Below are positions 23,504 to 32,742 of a stretch of DNA of 37,832 bases, in pieces. The first letter of the stretch is position 1. Each line of letters opens with the position of its first letter. The stretch comes from an uncultured Lachnospiraceae bacterium (GTDB lineage Bacteria > Bacillota > Clostridia > Lachnospirales > Lachnospiraceae), in assembly GCA_902780465.1 (NCBI GenBank), contig CACZFV010000012.1, forward strand, positions 1 to 37,832, read 5' to 3'. The notes beneath the pieces were generated by a model. That model saw only the letters and a list, made by a program, of their open reading frames with translations, was not told where the DNA came from and did not search any database. The translations under genes and the position numbers were made by a program.

Positions 23504-24678
23504 TCTAAGATGCGGAGCAGACAGTCGTGGTCATCGTCTGCGTTCAGAATGACGTTCAGGATCCTCAGAGTCAGAGGATCGCCCAGGGTCTCCCGGCTGT
23601 CCTGGAAGTTCTCCCATACAAGTTCGATGGGCTCGCCGTACCTGTGCTTTCCGAAACCTCCGCGCAGGATGTCGTTCAGGGCGTCCAGGTTGTTCCCTGT
23701 CTCCGTGGTGCCGTCGGTCATGAGCTCAGCGATCTTACGGTAGAATCCGGCGGCGTCCCGGAAGCTGCTGCCGTCCAGACGGTAGGTAAGACGTTCCCGG
23801 GCTGCTTCCCTGGCCTTCCGGCTGAGGGGCTCAGGGTGATTCAGACGGCGGACCAGCAGGGGAAGTGCCTTTTCGAACTTCACACCGTACCAGTGGTCCG
23901 GATCGTCCGCGGTCTGCAGGAGGGACTCCACGATGAAATCCGACGCGAGAACGGCGGCGTTGAAAGCGCTGCTTCCCTGCAGCAGGGCTCCGGTGAAGGC
24001 GGCGGCGAAACAGTCCCCCGTACCGTGGGAGCTTCTGACGACTTTGTCGGTGAAGCAGAAGCGTACCTCACCTTTAGCGGCATCGAAGACTGCGTTCCCG
24101 AGTTTTCCTTCTTCAAAAGAAATGCCCTTCAGGATCACGCACCCGGCGCCGAAGGCCGAGAGCTTTTCCAGAAGATCCCTTACATAGGATTCTTCCAGTT
24201 CCCCTTCCATATATTCAGTCCCTGTGAGGAAACACGCTTCCGTCAGGTTCGGGAGCAGGATATCTGCGCATCCGCACAGCCCGGCCATAGCGCGGACGTA
24301 AGTCTCGTCGAAGCCGCGGTACAGTTTTCCGTGATCCGCCATTGCCGGATCCACGATCCGGAGTCCTCCCGGAAGGAGACAGCTGTTCATGATGTCTTTT
24401 ACCATGCTGATCTGGGCAGGGCTGCCGAGATAACCGGTCAGGACGGCGTCAAAAAGGATCCCTTCTTTTTCCCATCGTTCCCGGATCTTCGGGATATCCT
24501 CCGTAAGATCCCGGAACCAGACGTCCTGAAAGCCGCCGGTGTGCGTAGAGAGCACGGCGGAAGGCAGGATACAGGTCTCGATGCCGCAGGCAGAGAGTAT
24601 AGGCTGCGCCACAGTGAGGGAGCACTGGCCGACGCAGGAGATGTCCTGGATCGTAAGTATACGTTTGTTCGTGATCAT
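23500..24678 (-). CDS. Pyridoxamine kinase fused to a C-terminal barstar domain
   Basis: A 392-residue protein with two domains in one uninterrupted frame. Residues 1 to about 280 match PdxK/PdxY-type kinases (ribokinase fold) that phosphorylate pyridoxal, pyridoxamine or pyridoxine: DISCVGQCSLTVAQPIL at the start, AVLSTHTGGF (41-50), and HGTGD (218-222) with catalytic Asp 222. This is already the full kinase length. Residues about 298-392 match barstar, the intracellular inhibitor of barnase-type RNases: GNNLDALNDIL (328-338) aligns with GENLDALWDCL, keeping barstar Asp35 and Asp39 as D332 and D336. LVWENFQDS aligns with LEWRQFEQS, and the last 20 residues align without gaps. Trp38 becomes Asn and Glu76 becomes Asn. 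No barnase or other toxin gene is nearby. GGAGG precedes ATG 24678. Confidence 0.85.
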   Translation of the reverse strand: MITNKRILTIQDISCVGQCSLTVAQPILSACGIETCILPSAVLSTHTGGFQDVWFRDLTEDIPKIRERWEKEGILFDAVLTGYLGSPAQISMVKDIMNSCLLPGGLRIVDPAMADHGKLYRGFDETYVRAMAGLCGCADILLPNLTEACFLTGTEYMEGELEESYVRDLLEKLSAFGAGCVILKGISFEEGKLGNAVFDAAKGEVRFCFTDKVVRSSHGTGDCFAAAFTGALLQGSSAFNAAVLASDFIVESLLQTADDPDHWYGVKFEKALPLLVRRLNHPEPLSRKAREAARERLTYRLDGSSFRDAAGFYRKIAELMTDGTTETGNNLDALNDILRGGFGKHRYGEPIELVWENFQDSRETLGDPLTLRILNVILNADDDHDCLLRILD

Positions 24679-24698
24679 TTCTTTTTCCTCCGTCCTCT

Positions 24699-24707
24699 AT
24701 TGTATCA
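24699..24707 (-). promoter_or_regulatory. Extended -10 promoter of the kinase-barstar gene
   Basis: On the minus strand TGATACAAT combines an extended TG with TACAAT (24699-24704), about 20 bases before the start codon's ribosome site. The -35 region (TTTTCT) is weak. It is back to back with the hrcA promoter. Confidence 0.5.
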
Positions 24708-24757
24708 CCCCTCCGCAGTACAGAAAATACGTTCACAGATTAATCACAAGAAAGGTG

Positions 24758-24827
24758 TTGACAAACTTCCTGCAGGGGCATATATTAGGCATTGAAGATG
24801 TTAGCACTCTCGTGATATGAGTGCTAA
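24758..24827 (+). promoter_or_regulatory. SigA promoter and CIRCE operator of the heat-shock operon
   Basis: TTGACA (24758-24763) and TATATT (24781-24786) are 17 bp apart. The CIRCE element follows: TTAGCACTC (24801-24809), nine-base spacer, GAGTGCTAA (24819-24827), a perfect match to the consensus. CIRCE is bound by HrcA, the first gene product, giving negative autoregulation relieved by heat or unfolded protein. Confidence 0.96.
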
Positions 24828-24844
24828 CAAGAGAGGTGAAGCGA

Positions 24845-25882
24845 ATGGAACTGGATAGCAGAAAGATCATGATCCTGAAGGCCGTGATCAGAAACTATAT
24901 GGAAACCGGTGAACCGGTCGGATCCAGGACCATCTCCAAACTTCCGGAGTGTTCCTTCAGCAGCGCGACGATCCGGAATGAGATGTGTGACCTTGAAGAT
25001 ATGGGATATCTGATCCAGCCGCACACCTCCGCCGGCCGGATCCCTTCCGACAAAGGCTATCGTTTCTATGTGGACGAGATCCTGAGGGAAAAGCAGACGG
25101 AAGTGGAGGAAATGAAGGAACTGATGCTTCAGCGGGTGGACCGCCTGGAGCTGGTCCTGAAGCGTATGGCGAAGCTGATCGCGTCGAATACGAACTACGC
25201 GGCCATGATCAGCGGCCCCAGCGCCCATCAGGCGAAGATCAAGCTTCTGCAGCTCTCCAGGATGGATGAGAAGCGGATGCTGGTCGTCATCGTGGTGGAA
25301 GGAAATATCATCAGCAACAAAATCATCACGGTGGACAGGGAGCTGAGCGACACGGAGATCCTGAACCTGAACATTCTCCTGAACACCAGCCTGAACGGAC
25401 TGACCATCAACGAGATCAACCTGGATGTGATCCGGAAGCTCAAGGAGGACGCCGGGGACAGAAGAGACCTGGTGGAGAATGTCCTGAACGAGCTGGCGGA
25501 GTCGTTCCGGGAGGATGAGGACCTGCAGATCTACACCAGCGGTGCCACCAACATCTTCAAGTACCCGGAACTGACGGACGGAGAAAGTGCGAGCCGGATC
25601 ATCAATACCTTTGAAGAGAAGGACAAGCTGAAGGAGATCCTGAAGGACATGAATCCCCCGGACGGAGAGGACGGGGACGGGATCCGGGTGTTTATCGGAG
25701 AGGAATCTCCGGTGCCGGACATGAGCGACTGCAGTATGGTCACGGCAAATTACGATCTTGGTCACGGTCTGCGCGGCACCATCGGTATCGTGGGACCGAA
25801 GCGGATGGACTATGAGAAGGTGCTTTCAACGCTCAGGACCCTGATGAACCAGCTGGACCAGAATTTCGGAGGGAATCCTTAG
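24845..25882 (+). CDS. hrcA: Heat-inducible transcription repressor HrcA
   Basis: A 345-residue repressor. The N-terminal winged-helix region includes RKIMILKAVIRNYMETGEPVGS and SSATIRNEMCDLEDMGYLIQPHTSAGRIPSDKGYR, the family signature. The rest is the HrcA effector domain, which in other Firmicutes responds to GroEL. The frame is open from 24821 inside CIRCE, but ATG 24845 with AGAGAGGTG just upstream gives the usual start. Binds the CIRCE site immediately upstream and represses its own operon. Confidence 0.96.
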   Translation: MELDSRKIMILKAVIRNYMETGEPVGSRTISKLPECSFSSATIRNEMCDLEDMGYLIQPHTSAGRIPSDKGYRFYVDEILREKQTEVEEMKELMLQRVDRLELVLKRMAKLIASNTNYAAMISGPSAHQAKIKLLQLSRMDEKRMLVVIVVEGNIISNKIITVDRELSDTEILNLNILLNTSLNGLTINEINLDVIRKLKEDAGDRRDLVENVLNELAESFREDEDLQIYTSGATNIFKYPELTDGESASRIINTFEEKDKLKEILKDMNPPDGEDGDGIRVFIGEESPVPDMSDCSMVTANYDLGHGLRGTIGIVGPKRMDYEKVLSTLRTLMNQLDQNFGGNP

Positions 25883-25927
25883 AATCGAATGATCGGAAGA
25901 ACAGAATTCAGGACGGTGGATGAGGAC

Positions 25928-26581
25928 ATGAAAGAATTTTACGAAAATGAAGCGGACAATGTGATCAACGGCATGTCGGAGGAAGCGGAACAGGCTCCGG
26001 AGGAGGCCGCGGAAACGCAGCAGAACGAAGCGGATGAAGCGGAACAGGCCCCGGAGGAAGCCGCGGAACAGGCGGAGCCTCAGGAGGAGACCGCGGAGAA
26101 AGCGGAATCTGAGAAAGAGACCGGAAAAAAAGCCCCGAAGAAAGATCCGAAGGATCAGAAGATCGAGGAGCTTGAGGACAGGCTGAAACGGAATCTTGCG
26201 GAATTCGACAATTTCCGGAAGCGCACGGAAAAGGAAAAGAGCGCCATGTTCGATATGGGCGCAAAATCCATTCTGGAGAAGCTGCTTCCCGTCATAGACA
26301 ATTTTGAACGCGCGTTTTCCACGGTCCCGGAGGACCCGGAAGCCGCGCAGTATGCGAAGGGCATGGAGATGATCTACCGGCAGCTCCTGAAGAATCTTGA
26401 GGATGCCGGCGCGACGCCCATCGACTGCAAAGGAAAGCCCTTTGACCCGAATTATCACAACGCTGTGATGCACGTGGAGGATGAATCCCTCGGAGAGAAT
26501 GTGATCGTTGAGGAATTCCAGAAAGGCTACATGTACAAGGACAGCGTTTTAAGATACAGCATGGTGAAAGTTGCTAACTGA
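25928..26581 (+). CDS. grpE: Nucleotide exchange factor GrpE
   Basis: GrpE releases ADP from DnaK. The protein has a long acidic, repetitive N-terminus (EEAEQAPEEAAE-type units, about residues 15-70), a coiled-coil helix with KRNLAEFDNFRKRTEKEK, and the beta domain ending VVEEFQKGYMYKDSVLRYSMVKVA, which is diagnostic. ATG 25928 is chosen because GGTGGATGAGG lies just before it; ATG 25889 is in frame and would add 13 residues but its GGAGGG is 15 bases away. Start is therefore uncertain. Second gene of the CIRCE operon. Confidence 0.93.
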   Translation: MKEFYENEADNVINGMSEEAEQAPEEAAETQQNEADEAEQAPEEAAEQAEPQEETAEKAESEKETGKKAPKKDPKDQKIEELEDRLKRNLAEFDNFRKRTEKEKSAMFDMGAKSILEKLLPVIDNFERAFSTVPEDPEAAQYAKGMEMIYRQLLKNLEDAGATPIDCKGKPFDPNYHNAVMHVEDESLGENVIVEEFQKGYMYKDSVLRYSMVKVAN

Positions 26582-26588
26582 GCGATAA

Positions 26589-26641
26589 GCGAGCACGTAG
26601 CGAGGAAAACTGCGAAGCAGTTTTCCGAATAAAGCACTCGC
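26589..26641 (+). other. Stem-loop structure between grpE and dnaK
   Basis: GGAAAACTGC (26604-26613) and GCAGTTTTCC (26617-26626) form a perfect 10-bp stem with a GAA loop, enclosed by an outer pairing GCGAG (26589-26593) with CTCGC (26637-26641). No U-run follows, so it is more likely an mRNA processing or stabilising structure ahead of dnaK than a terminator. A second small hairpin TACAG/CTGTA (26662-26674) sits just before the dnaK ribosome site. Confidence 0.6.
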
Positions 26642-26690
26642 GAACAAATAAAAGGAAAGAATACAGTATCTGTACAGGAGGATAAATAAT

Positions 26691-28541
26691 ATGAGCAAGA
26701 TCATCGGAATCGATTTAGGTACGACCAACAGTTGTGTAGCAGTTATGGAAGGCGGAAAGCCTGTAGTTATCCCCAACAGCGAAGGCGCAAGGACCACACC
26801 GTCTGTCGTCGCATTCACCAAGACCGGAGAGCGCCTGGTGGGCGAGCCGGCAAAGCGTCAGGCAGTCACGAACTCCGAACGCACCATCTCTTCCATCAAG
26901 AGACACATGGGCACGGATTACAAGGTCACGATCGACGGCAAGAGCTATACTCCCCAGGAGATCTCCGCAATGATCCTTCAGAAGCTGAAGGCTGACGCGG
27001 AAGCATATCTGGGCGAGAAGGTCACCGAGGCAGTCATCACCGTTCCGGCGTACTTCAACGACGCGCAGCGCCAGGCGACCAAGGACGCAGGCAAGATCGC
27101 AGGTCTTGACGTCAAGCGTATCATCAACGAGCCGACGGCAGCTGCCCTGGCTTACGGCCTGGACAACGAGAGCGAGCAGAAGATCATGGTGTACGACCTT
27201 GGCGGCGGCACCTTTGATGTCTCCATCATCGAGATCGGCGACGGCGTCATCGAGGTCCTCGCGACCAACGGCGATACGCACCTCGGCGGCGACGACTTCG
27301 ACAACATGATCACTGACTGGATGATCAGGGAATTCAAGAACACCGTGGGTGTCGACCTGTCCCAGGACAAGATGGCGCTTCAGAGACTGAAAGAAGCAGC
27401 TGAGAAGGCAAAGAAGGAGCTGTCCGTGGCGACCACCACGAACATCAACCTGCCCTTCATCACCGCCACCAGCGCAGGCCCTCAGCATCTGGACATGACC
27501 CTGACCAGGGCGAAGTTCGACGAGCTGACTGCGGAACTGATCGCCCGGACCACCATCCCGGTGCAGAACGCCATGAGAGATGCCGGCGTCACGAACTCCG
27601 ATCTCGGAAAGGTGCTCCTGGTCGGCGGATCCACCAGAATGATCAACGCACAGGAGAAGGTGAAGCAGCTCACTGCCCACGAGCCCTCCAAGACTCTGAA
27701 CCCGGATGAGTGCGTCGCGATCGGTGCTTCCATCCAGGGCGGCAAGCTGGCCGGCGACGCAGGTGCCGGAGATGTGCTTCTTCTGGATGTGACTCCGCTG
27801 TCCCTGTCCATCGAGACCCTGGGCGGCATCGCCACCAAGCTGATCGAGAGAAACACCACCATCCCGACCAAGAAGAGCCAGGTGTTCAGCACCGCCGAGG
27901 ACAATCAGTCCGCAGTGGATATCCACGTCGTGCAGGGCGAGCGCCAGTTCGCGAGAGACAACAAGACCCTCGGCCAGTTCCGCCTGGACGGCATCCTTCC
28001 GGCGAGAAGAGGCGTGCCGCAGATCGAGGTCACCTTTGATATCGACGCCAACGGCATCGTGAACGTCTCCGCAAAGGATCTCGGCACCGGCAAGGAGCAG
28101 CACATCACCATCACTTCCGGCTCCAACATGTCCAAGGATGATATCGACAAGGCAGTGAAGGAAGCTGCTGAGTTCGAGGCGGCGGATAAGAAGCGGAAGG
28201 AGAACATCGACACCAGGAACGAAGCGGATTCCCTGGTATTCCAGACAGAGAAGGCCATCCAGGAAGTGGGCGATAAGCTGGATCCCACTGACAAGGCAGC
28301 AGTGGAGGCGGATCTCTCCTCGCTGAAGGAAGCGATCAACCGCGCTCCGGCAGAGTCCATGACGGATGACCAAATCTCCGATATCAAGGCCGGCAAGGAG
28401 AAGCTGATGGCATCGGCCCAGAAGCTCTTCTCCAAGGTCTATGAGCAGGCACAGGCACAGCAGCAGGCCGGCGGCGCCCAGGGCGCTCAGGCGAACGCGG
28501 CGGATGACGGCGTAGTGGACGGAGATTTCAAGGAAGTCTGA
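26691..28541 (+). CDS. dnaK: Chaperone protein DnaK (Hsp70)
   Basis: The 616-residue Hsp70 chaperone. Signatures include [14 protein letters not shown] at residues 4-17, [13 protein letters not shown] in the ATPase domain, [10 protein letters not shown], and [14 protein letters not shown] at the start of the substrate-binding domain. The C-terminal tail is Ala/Gln/Gly-rich, ending [12 protein letters not shown]. Like other Gram-positive DnaKs it lacks the extra N-terminal segment of E. coli DnaK near residue 80. AGGAGG (26676-26681) is nine bases before the ATG. It works with GrpE and DnaJ encoded on either side. Confidence 0.98.
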   Translation: MSKIIGIDLGTTNSCVAVMEGGKPVVIPNSEGARTTPSVVAFTKTGERLVGEPAKRQAVTNSERTISSIKRHMGTDYKVTIDGKSYTPQEISAMILQKLKADAEAYLGEKVTEAVITVPAYFNDAQRQATKDAGKIAGLDVKRIINEPTAAALAYGLDNESEQKIMVYDLGGGTFDVSIIEIGDGVIEVLATNGDTHLGGDDFDNMITDWMIREFKNTVGVDLSQDKMALQRLKEAAEKAKKELSVATTTNINLPFITATSAGPQHLDMTLTRAKFDELTAELIARTTIPVQNAMRDAGVTNSDLGKVLLVGGSTRMINAQEKVKQLTAHEPSKTLNPDECVAIGASIQGGKLAGDAGAGDVLLLDVTPLSLSIETLGGIATKLIERNTTIPTKKSQVFSTAEDNQSAVDIHVVQGERQFARDNKTLGQFRLDGILPARRGVPQIEVTFDIDANGIVNVSAKDLGTGKEQHITITSGSNMSKDDIDKAVKEAAEFEAADKKRKENIDTRNEADSLVFQTEKAIQEVGDKLDPTDKAAVEADLSSLKEAINRAPAESMTDDQISDIKAGKEKLMASAQKLFSKVYEQAQAQQQAGGAQGAQANAADDGVVDGDFKEV

Positions 28542-28588
28542 CAGAAAGAAAGAAAAACGTCTGAATGACGAAGATCACGATGATCCAG

Positions 28589-28625
28589 GGTCCCGGAGGT
28601 CCGCTGACTGCGGCCCTCCGGGACC
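28589..28625 (+). other. Stem-loop between dnaK and dnaJ
   Basis: GGTCCCGGAGG (28589-28599) pairs perfectly with CCTCCGGGACC (28615-28625), and an inner CCGC/GCGG stem caps it. No T-run follows. It probably protects the dnaK mRNA end or partly limits read-through into dnaJ; this is inferred from position. Confidence 0.65.
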
Positions 28626-28674
28626 TGAAGTGATATATCCGCGCAGTTCATGACAGACGAAAGAAAGGACCACG

Positions 28675-29820
28675 ATGGCAGAACAGAAACGGGATTATTA
28701 CGAGGTGCTGGGCGTCCCGAAGGATGCGGACGAAGCAGCGCTGAAAAAAGCATACCGGGCTCTGGCCAAAAAGTACCATCCGGACGCGAATCCGGGGGAC
28801 AAGGAGGCGGAAGCAAAATTCAAGGAAGCCAGCGAAGCCTATTCGATCCTCAGCGATCCGGAGAAGAGAAGGCAGTACGACCAGTTCGGACACGCAGCCT
28901 TTGACGGACCCGGAGGCGGCGGAGGGGGCGGATTCTACGGCAATGCCGCGGACTTCAGCGATATCTTCGGCGACCTGTTCGGGGACGGCGGAGGGATCTT
29001 CGGCGATTTCTTCACCGGCGGGAGGAGAAGCACGGCTTCCGCGAACGAACCTCAGAAAGGCGCCAATGTCCGCACGTCGGTGCGCCTGACCTTTGAGGAA
29101 GCAGTGTTCGGCTGCGAGAAGGAGATCACGGTCAACTTCAAGGAGACCTGCACTGTGTGCCACGGAACCGGCGCGAAGGCGGGAACGAATCCGGAAACAT
29201 GCCCGACCTGTCAGGGTAAAGGCAAGATCGTCCAGATGTCGAGGACCATGTTCGGAACCATGCAGAACGTGCAGACCTGTCCGAACTGCCGCGGCGCGGG
29301 AAAGGTCATCAAGGAGAAGTGTACCAGCTGCAACGGCACCGGTTACAACCAGAAGAGGAAGACTTTCCGGGTCACCATTCCCGCAGGGATCGACAATGGC
29401 CTGTCCGTCAGGATGGCGGGCGGCGGCGAACCGGGTCTGAACGGCGGCGACCGGGGCGACCTGCTGGTGGAGTGCATCGTCAGTCCGCACCCCATCTTCA
29501 AGCGCCAGGACACCAACATTTTCTCCACCGTGCCCATCAGCTTCGCGAGAGCAGCCCTGGGCGGAACGATCCGTATACGCACCGTGGACGGGGAAGTGGA
29601 GTACACTGTGAAGGCCGGCACCCAGACAGATACCAGAGTGCGGCTCCGCGGCAAGGGAGTTCCTTCCCTCCGCAACAAGAATGTACGGGGCGACCATTAC
29701 GTCACGCTGGTCGTGGATGTGCCCACCAAGCTGACCCAGGCGCAGAAGGACGCCCTGCAGGCGTTCGACGACGCGATGACTGGCGAAGGCAATTCCAGAA
29801 AGAAAGGACTGTTTAAGTAA
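28675..29820 (+). CDS. dnaJ: Chaperone protein DnaJ (Hsp40)
   Basis: A full-length type I DnaJ of 381 residues: J domain (1-70) with HPD at 35-37, Gly/Phe-rich linker (about 78-115), four CxxCxGxG zinc motifs (starting C159, C176, C202 and C216) and the C-terminal substrate-binding domains. It delivers unfolded proteins to DnaK and stimulates its ATPase. AAAGAAAGGA precedes the ATG. Fourth gene of the heat-shock operon. Confidence 0.97.
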   Translation: MAEQKRDYYEVLGVPKDADEAALKKAYRALAKKYHPDANPGDKEAEAKFKEASEAYSILSDPEKRRQYDQFGHAAFDGPGGGGGGGFYGNAADFSDIFGDLFGDGGGIFGDFFTGGRRSTASANEPQKGANVRTSVRLTFEEAVFGCEKEITVNFKETCTVCHGTGAKAGTNPETCPTCQGKGKIVQMSRTMFGTMQNVQTCPNCRGAGKVIKEKCTSCNGTGYNQKRKTFRVTIPAGIDNGLSVRMAGGGEPGLNGGDRGDLLVECIVSPHPIFKRQDTNIFSTVPISFARAALGGTIRIRTVDGEVEYTVKAGTQTDTRVRLRGKGVPSLRNKNVRGDHYVTLVVDVPTKLTQAQKDALQAFDDAMTGEGNSRKKGLFK

Positions 29821-29827
29821 ACACCCT

Positions 29828-30802
29828 ATGAAGTGGAAAAAGTATACGCTGGAAACGACGACGGACGCGGTGGACATGATCAGCGCCACGCTGGCGGAGC
29901 TGGGGATCGAGGGCGTTGAGGTCGAGGACAATGTGCCGCTGACAGAGAGCGAGACCAAGGGGATGTTCATCGACATCCTGCCGGAGCTCCCGCCGGATGA
30001 CGGGACCGCCCGGGTCAGCTTCTATCTGGACCCGGAGGACGCGGTGGAGGAGAAGCTCTCGGAGGTACGGGAGAGTCTTGAGGAACTGAGACAGTTCATG
30101 GACCCGGGCCCCTGCACGATCTCGGAGAGCGAGACCGAGGATAAAGACTGGATCAACAACTGGAAGGAGTTTTTCCATCCCTTCACCGTGGGCGATATCC
30201 TGATCAAGCCCACTTGGGAAGCACTGCCGGAAGGCGCGGAAGGAAAGACCCTGATCCAGATCGATCCGGGAACAGCCTTCGGCACCGGCGCCCATGAGAC
30301 GACGCAGCTCTGCATCCGGCAGATCGCGAAATACCTGCCGGAGATCCGAAAAAAGAATCCGGAGGTCCGGGTCCTGGACGTCGGGACCGGCAGCGGGATC
30401 CTGGGCATCGCAGCCCTGAAGCTGGGCGCGGCAAGTGTCTTTGCCACGGACCTGGATGACAACGCGGTGGAAGCCGTGGGAGAAAACCTGAAGAGCAACG
30501 GCCTTTCGGAGGACGTGTTCCGGACGGTCTGCGGCAACCTGATCGACGACCCGGAAGTGCAGAAGGCATGCGGCGAGGAGTGTTACGACCTGGCCGCGGC
30601 AAACATCCTGGCACCGGTGATCATCGCCCTGCAGGGGGAGATCGCCCGCCATCTGAAGCACGGCGCCATTTTCATCACCTCCGGTATCATCGATACCATG
30701 GAGGAAAAGGTCGTCGCCGCATTTGAACAGAATCCGGAATTTGAACTCCTCGAGGTGAATCATCAGGGCGAGTGGGTCAATGTGACTGTCCGGAGGATGT
30801 GA
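29828..30802 (+). CDS. prmA: Ribosomal protein L11 methyltransferase
   Basis: A 324-residue class I SAM methyltransferase that trimethylates ribosomal protein L11. The N-terminal recognition domain begins MKWKKYTLETTTDAVDMISATL; the SAM-binding motif VLDVGTGSGILGIAAL is near 180-195, followed by DLAAANILAPVI (motif IV). IDPGTAFGTGAHETT is also characteristic. There is no evident ribosome site; the start lies seven bases after the dnaJ stop, so translation is probably coupled. The position after dnaJ is conserved in Firmicutes. Confidence 0.94.
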   Translation: MKWKKYTLETTTDAVDMISATLAELGIEGVEVEDNVPLTESETKGMFIDILPELPPDDGTARVSFYLDPEDAVEEKLSEVRESLEELRQFMDPGPCTISESETEDKDWINNWKEFFHPFTVGDILIKPTWEALPEGAEGKTLIQIDPGTAFGTGAHETTQLCIRQIAKYLPEIRKKNPEVRVLDVGTGSGILGIAALKLGAASVFATDLDDNAVEAVGENLKSNGLSEDVFRTVCGNLIDDPEVQKACGEECYDLAAANILAPVIIALQGEIARHLKHGAIFITSGIIDTMEEKVVAAFEQNPEFELLEVNHQGEWVNVTVRRM

Positions 30803-30806
30803 CCTG

Positions 30807-31553
30807 ATGCATCATTTCTTTGTGAGACCGGAGCAGATCTCCGGAAAAGAGGCTTATATAGAAGGACCTGACTGGAATCACGCGGCCAATGTGCTTCGCG
30901 TGAGACCGGGAGAACAGGTCCTTTTAAGCGCGGGTGAAGACTGGGACTATCTGTGCACGGTCCGGGAAGTGGACCGCACCGGGCAGAGAGTCCTTCTGTC
31001 CGTGCTGGAGGAGAACCGGGACATCAGAGAACTGCCGGTGAAGATTTCCCTCTACCAGGGTCTGCCGAAAAGTGATAAGATGGAGCTCATCATTCAGAAG
31101 GCAGTGGAGCTGGGGGCAACCAGGGTGATCCCGGTGGAGACCGCGCGCTGCGTGGTGAAGCTGGACCGGAAGAAGGCGGAATCGAAACGGAGCCGCTGGC
31201 AGGCAATCTCCGAGAGCGCCGCGAAGCAGTCCGGAAGAAGTGTGATCCCCGAAGTCGCCATGCCTATGCCCTTTGCTGCCGCGCTGAAAGAGGCGGCGGA
31301 TTCCGATATCCGTCTGATCCCCTATGAGAACGCGGAAGGAATGGAGCGGACCAGGAGGATCCTGGAAAGCGTCGCGCCCGGGCAGAAGATCGCTGTGTTC
31401 ATCGGTCCGGAAGGCGGCTTTGAAGAGACGGAGATCAGGCAGGCGGAAGAAGCCGGGTTTGAAGCCGTGACCCTGGGAAAACGCATTCTCAGGACGGAAA
31501 CGGCCGGTTTTGTGGTGCTGTCTCTCCTGATGGCGCAGACAGAAGGGAAGTAA
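30807..31553 (+). CDS. rsmE: 16S rRNA (uracil1498-N3)-methyltransferase RsmE
   Basis: A 248-residue SPOUT-class methyltransferase. MHHFFV at the start, the N-terminal PUA-like region with HAANVLRVRPGE, the central LYQGLPKSDKMELIIQKAVELGA, and the C-terminal knot region IGPEGGFEETEI and LGKRILRTETA are all typical. It methylates U1498 of 16S rRNA in the small subunit. GGAGG at 30793-30797 lies in the end of prmA. The gene follows prmA as in Bacillus. Confidence 0.95.
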   Translation: MHHFFVRPEQISGKEAYIEGPDWNHAANVLRVRPGEQVLLSAGEDWDYLCTVREVDRTGQRVLLSVLEENRDIRELPVKISLYQGLPKSDKMELIIQKAVELGATRVIPVETARCVVKLDRKKAESKRSRWQAISESAAKQSGRSVIPEVAMPMPFAAALKEAADSDIRLIPYENAEGMERTRRILESVAPGQKIAVFIGPEGGFEETEIRQAEEAGFEAVTLGKRILRTETAGFVVLSLLMAQTEGK

Positions 31554-31554
31554 A

Positions 31555-32724
31555 ATGGCAGTTTATTTTGATAACTCCGCGACGACGCGGGTCTCGGAGC
31601 GGGTGATGCAGCTTGTCGTGAAAACGATGCGGGAAGACTACGGAAACCCGTCCGCGAAGCACCGGATGGGCGTGGATGCCGAGCGGTATGTGAAGGATGC
31701 TGCCGGGAAGATCGCGAAGACGCTGAAGTGTTCCCCCAAGGAGATCATCTTCACCTCCGGCGGCACCGAATCCGACAATCTGGCGCTGATCGGCGCCGCC
31801 ATGGCGAACAAAAGAAAAGGCAAACACCTCATCACCACGTCTATCGAGCATCCGGCCGTCTATCAGCCGCTCCTGTTTCTGGAGTCCATGGGATACGAAG
31901 TAACGGTCCTTCCCGTGGACGCGGCGGGGCATGTGGATCCGGAGGAACTGAAGGACGCGGTGCGGCCGGACACGGTCCTGGTCTCTGTAATGTACGTCAA
32001 CAATGAGACCGGGGCGAAGGAGCCGCTGCCGGAGATCGCCAGGGCGGTCCGGGAGAAGAATCCCGGGACGCTGATCCACGCGGATGCGATCCAGGGGTAC
32101 GGAAAGTACCGGATCTATCCCGCCAGGGAAGGGATCGACATGCTCAGTGTCAGCGGCCATAAGCTACATGCGCCGAAGGGTGTGGGATTTCTCTATGTGA
32201 GGGAGGGTGTGAAGCTGAGTCCTATTCTGTTCGGCGGCGGCCAGCAGGGCGGCATGCGGAGCGGGACCATCAATGTGCCTGGGATCGCCGGCATGGGAGA
32301 GGCCGCGGCGGAGGCATATGAAGACTTTGACCGGAAGATCGCGGAGATCACAGCGGTCAAGGACTACCTGATCGACGAACTGACCGGGGACCCGGAGGGA
32401 CCGCTCTCCGGTATCACCGTGAACTCGGAGAAGGGCAGCGGCTCAGCACCCCACATCGTCAGCATTTCCGTGCCGTCTGTGCGCGCGGAGGTGCTGCTTC
32501 ACGCACTGGAGGACAGGCAGATCTATGTTTCCAGCGGTTCCGCCTGCTCGACGCATCATCCCGGCATCTCGGGAACACTGAAAGGGATCGGGCTCCCGGA
32601 GGAGCTTCTGGACGCCACGATCCGGGTGAGTCTCTGCGAGGAGAACACCATGCAGGACGCGGAACTGTTCCTCACCGCCATGCGGGAGCTGGTTCCCATG
32701 CTTCGGAAGTACACGCGGCGGTGA
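31555..32724 (+). CDS. NifS/IscS-type cysteine desulfurase, likely sulfur donor to ThiI
   Basis: A 389-residue PLP enzyme that takes sulfur from cysteine as a persulfide. PLP lysine is K203 in SVSGHKLHAPKG; the catalytic Cys is C331 in SSGSACST, on a loop followed by HHPGISGTL. FDNSATT at the start and TSGGTESDN (67-75) are family marks. The enzyme begins one base after the rsmE stop and is followed by thiI after 18 bases. In Bacillus a dedicated desulfurase (NifZ) next to thiI supplies sulfur for 4-thiouridine in tRNA, so the same pairing is inferred here. Confidence 0.9.
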   Translation: MAVYFDNSATTRVSERVMQLVVKTMREDYGNPSAKHRMGVDAERYVKDAAGKIAKTLKCSPKEIIFTSGGTESDNLALIGAAMANKRKGKHLITTSIEHPAVYQPLLFLESMGYEVTVLPVDAAGHVDPEELKDAVRPDTVLVSVMYVNNETGAKEPLPEIARAVREKNPGTLIHADAIQGYGKYRIYPAREGIDMLSVSGHKLHAPKGVGFLYVREGVKLSPILFGGGQQGGMRSGTINVPGIAGMGEAAAEAYEDFDRKIAEITAVKDYLIDELTGDPEGPLSGITVNSEKGSGSAPHIVSISVPSVRAEVLLHALEDRQIYVSSGSACSTHHPGISGTLKGIGLPEELLDATIRVSLCEENTMQDAELFLTAMRELVPMLRKYTRR

Positions 32725-32742
32725 GAAAGGAATTATTATTCT

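Noticed and set aside
23500-24700. A barnase-type toxin partner near the barstar fusion
   Set aside because: Frames on both strands from azlC to grpE were considered and none resembles a barnase or other small RNase toxin.
26715-28373. Long open frame (552 residues) on the strand opposite dnaK
   Set aside because: The product is His/Gly/Leu/Val-rich with no family features, and dnaK is clearly the real gene. Long antisense frames are a known result of GC-rich codon use in dnaK.
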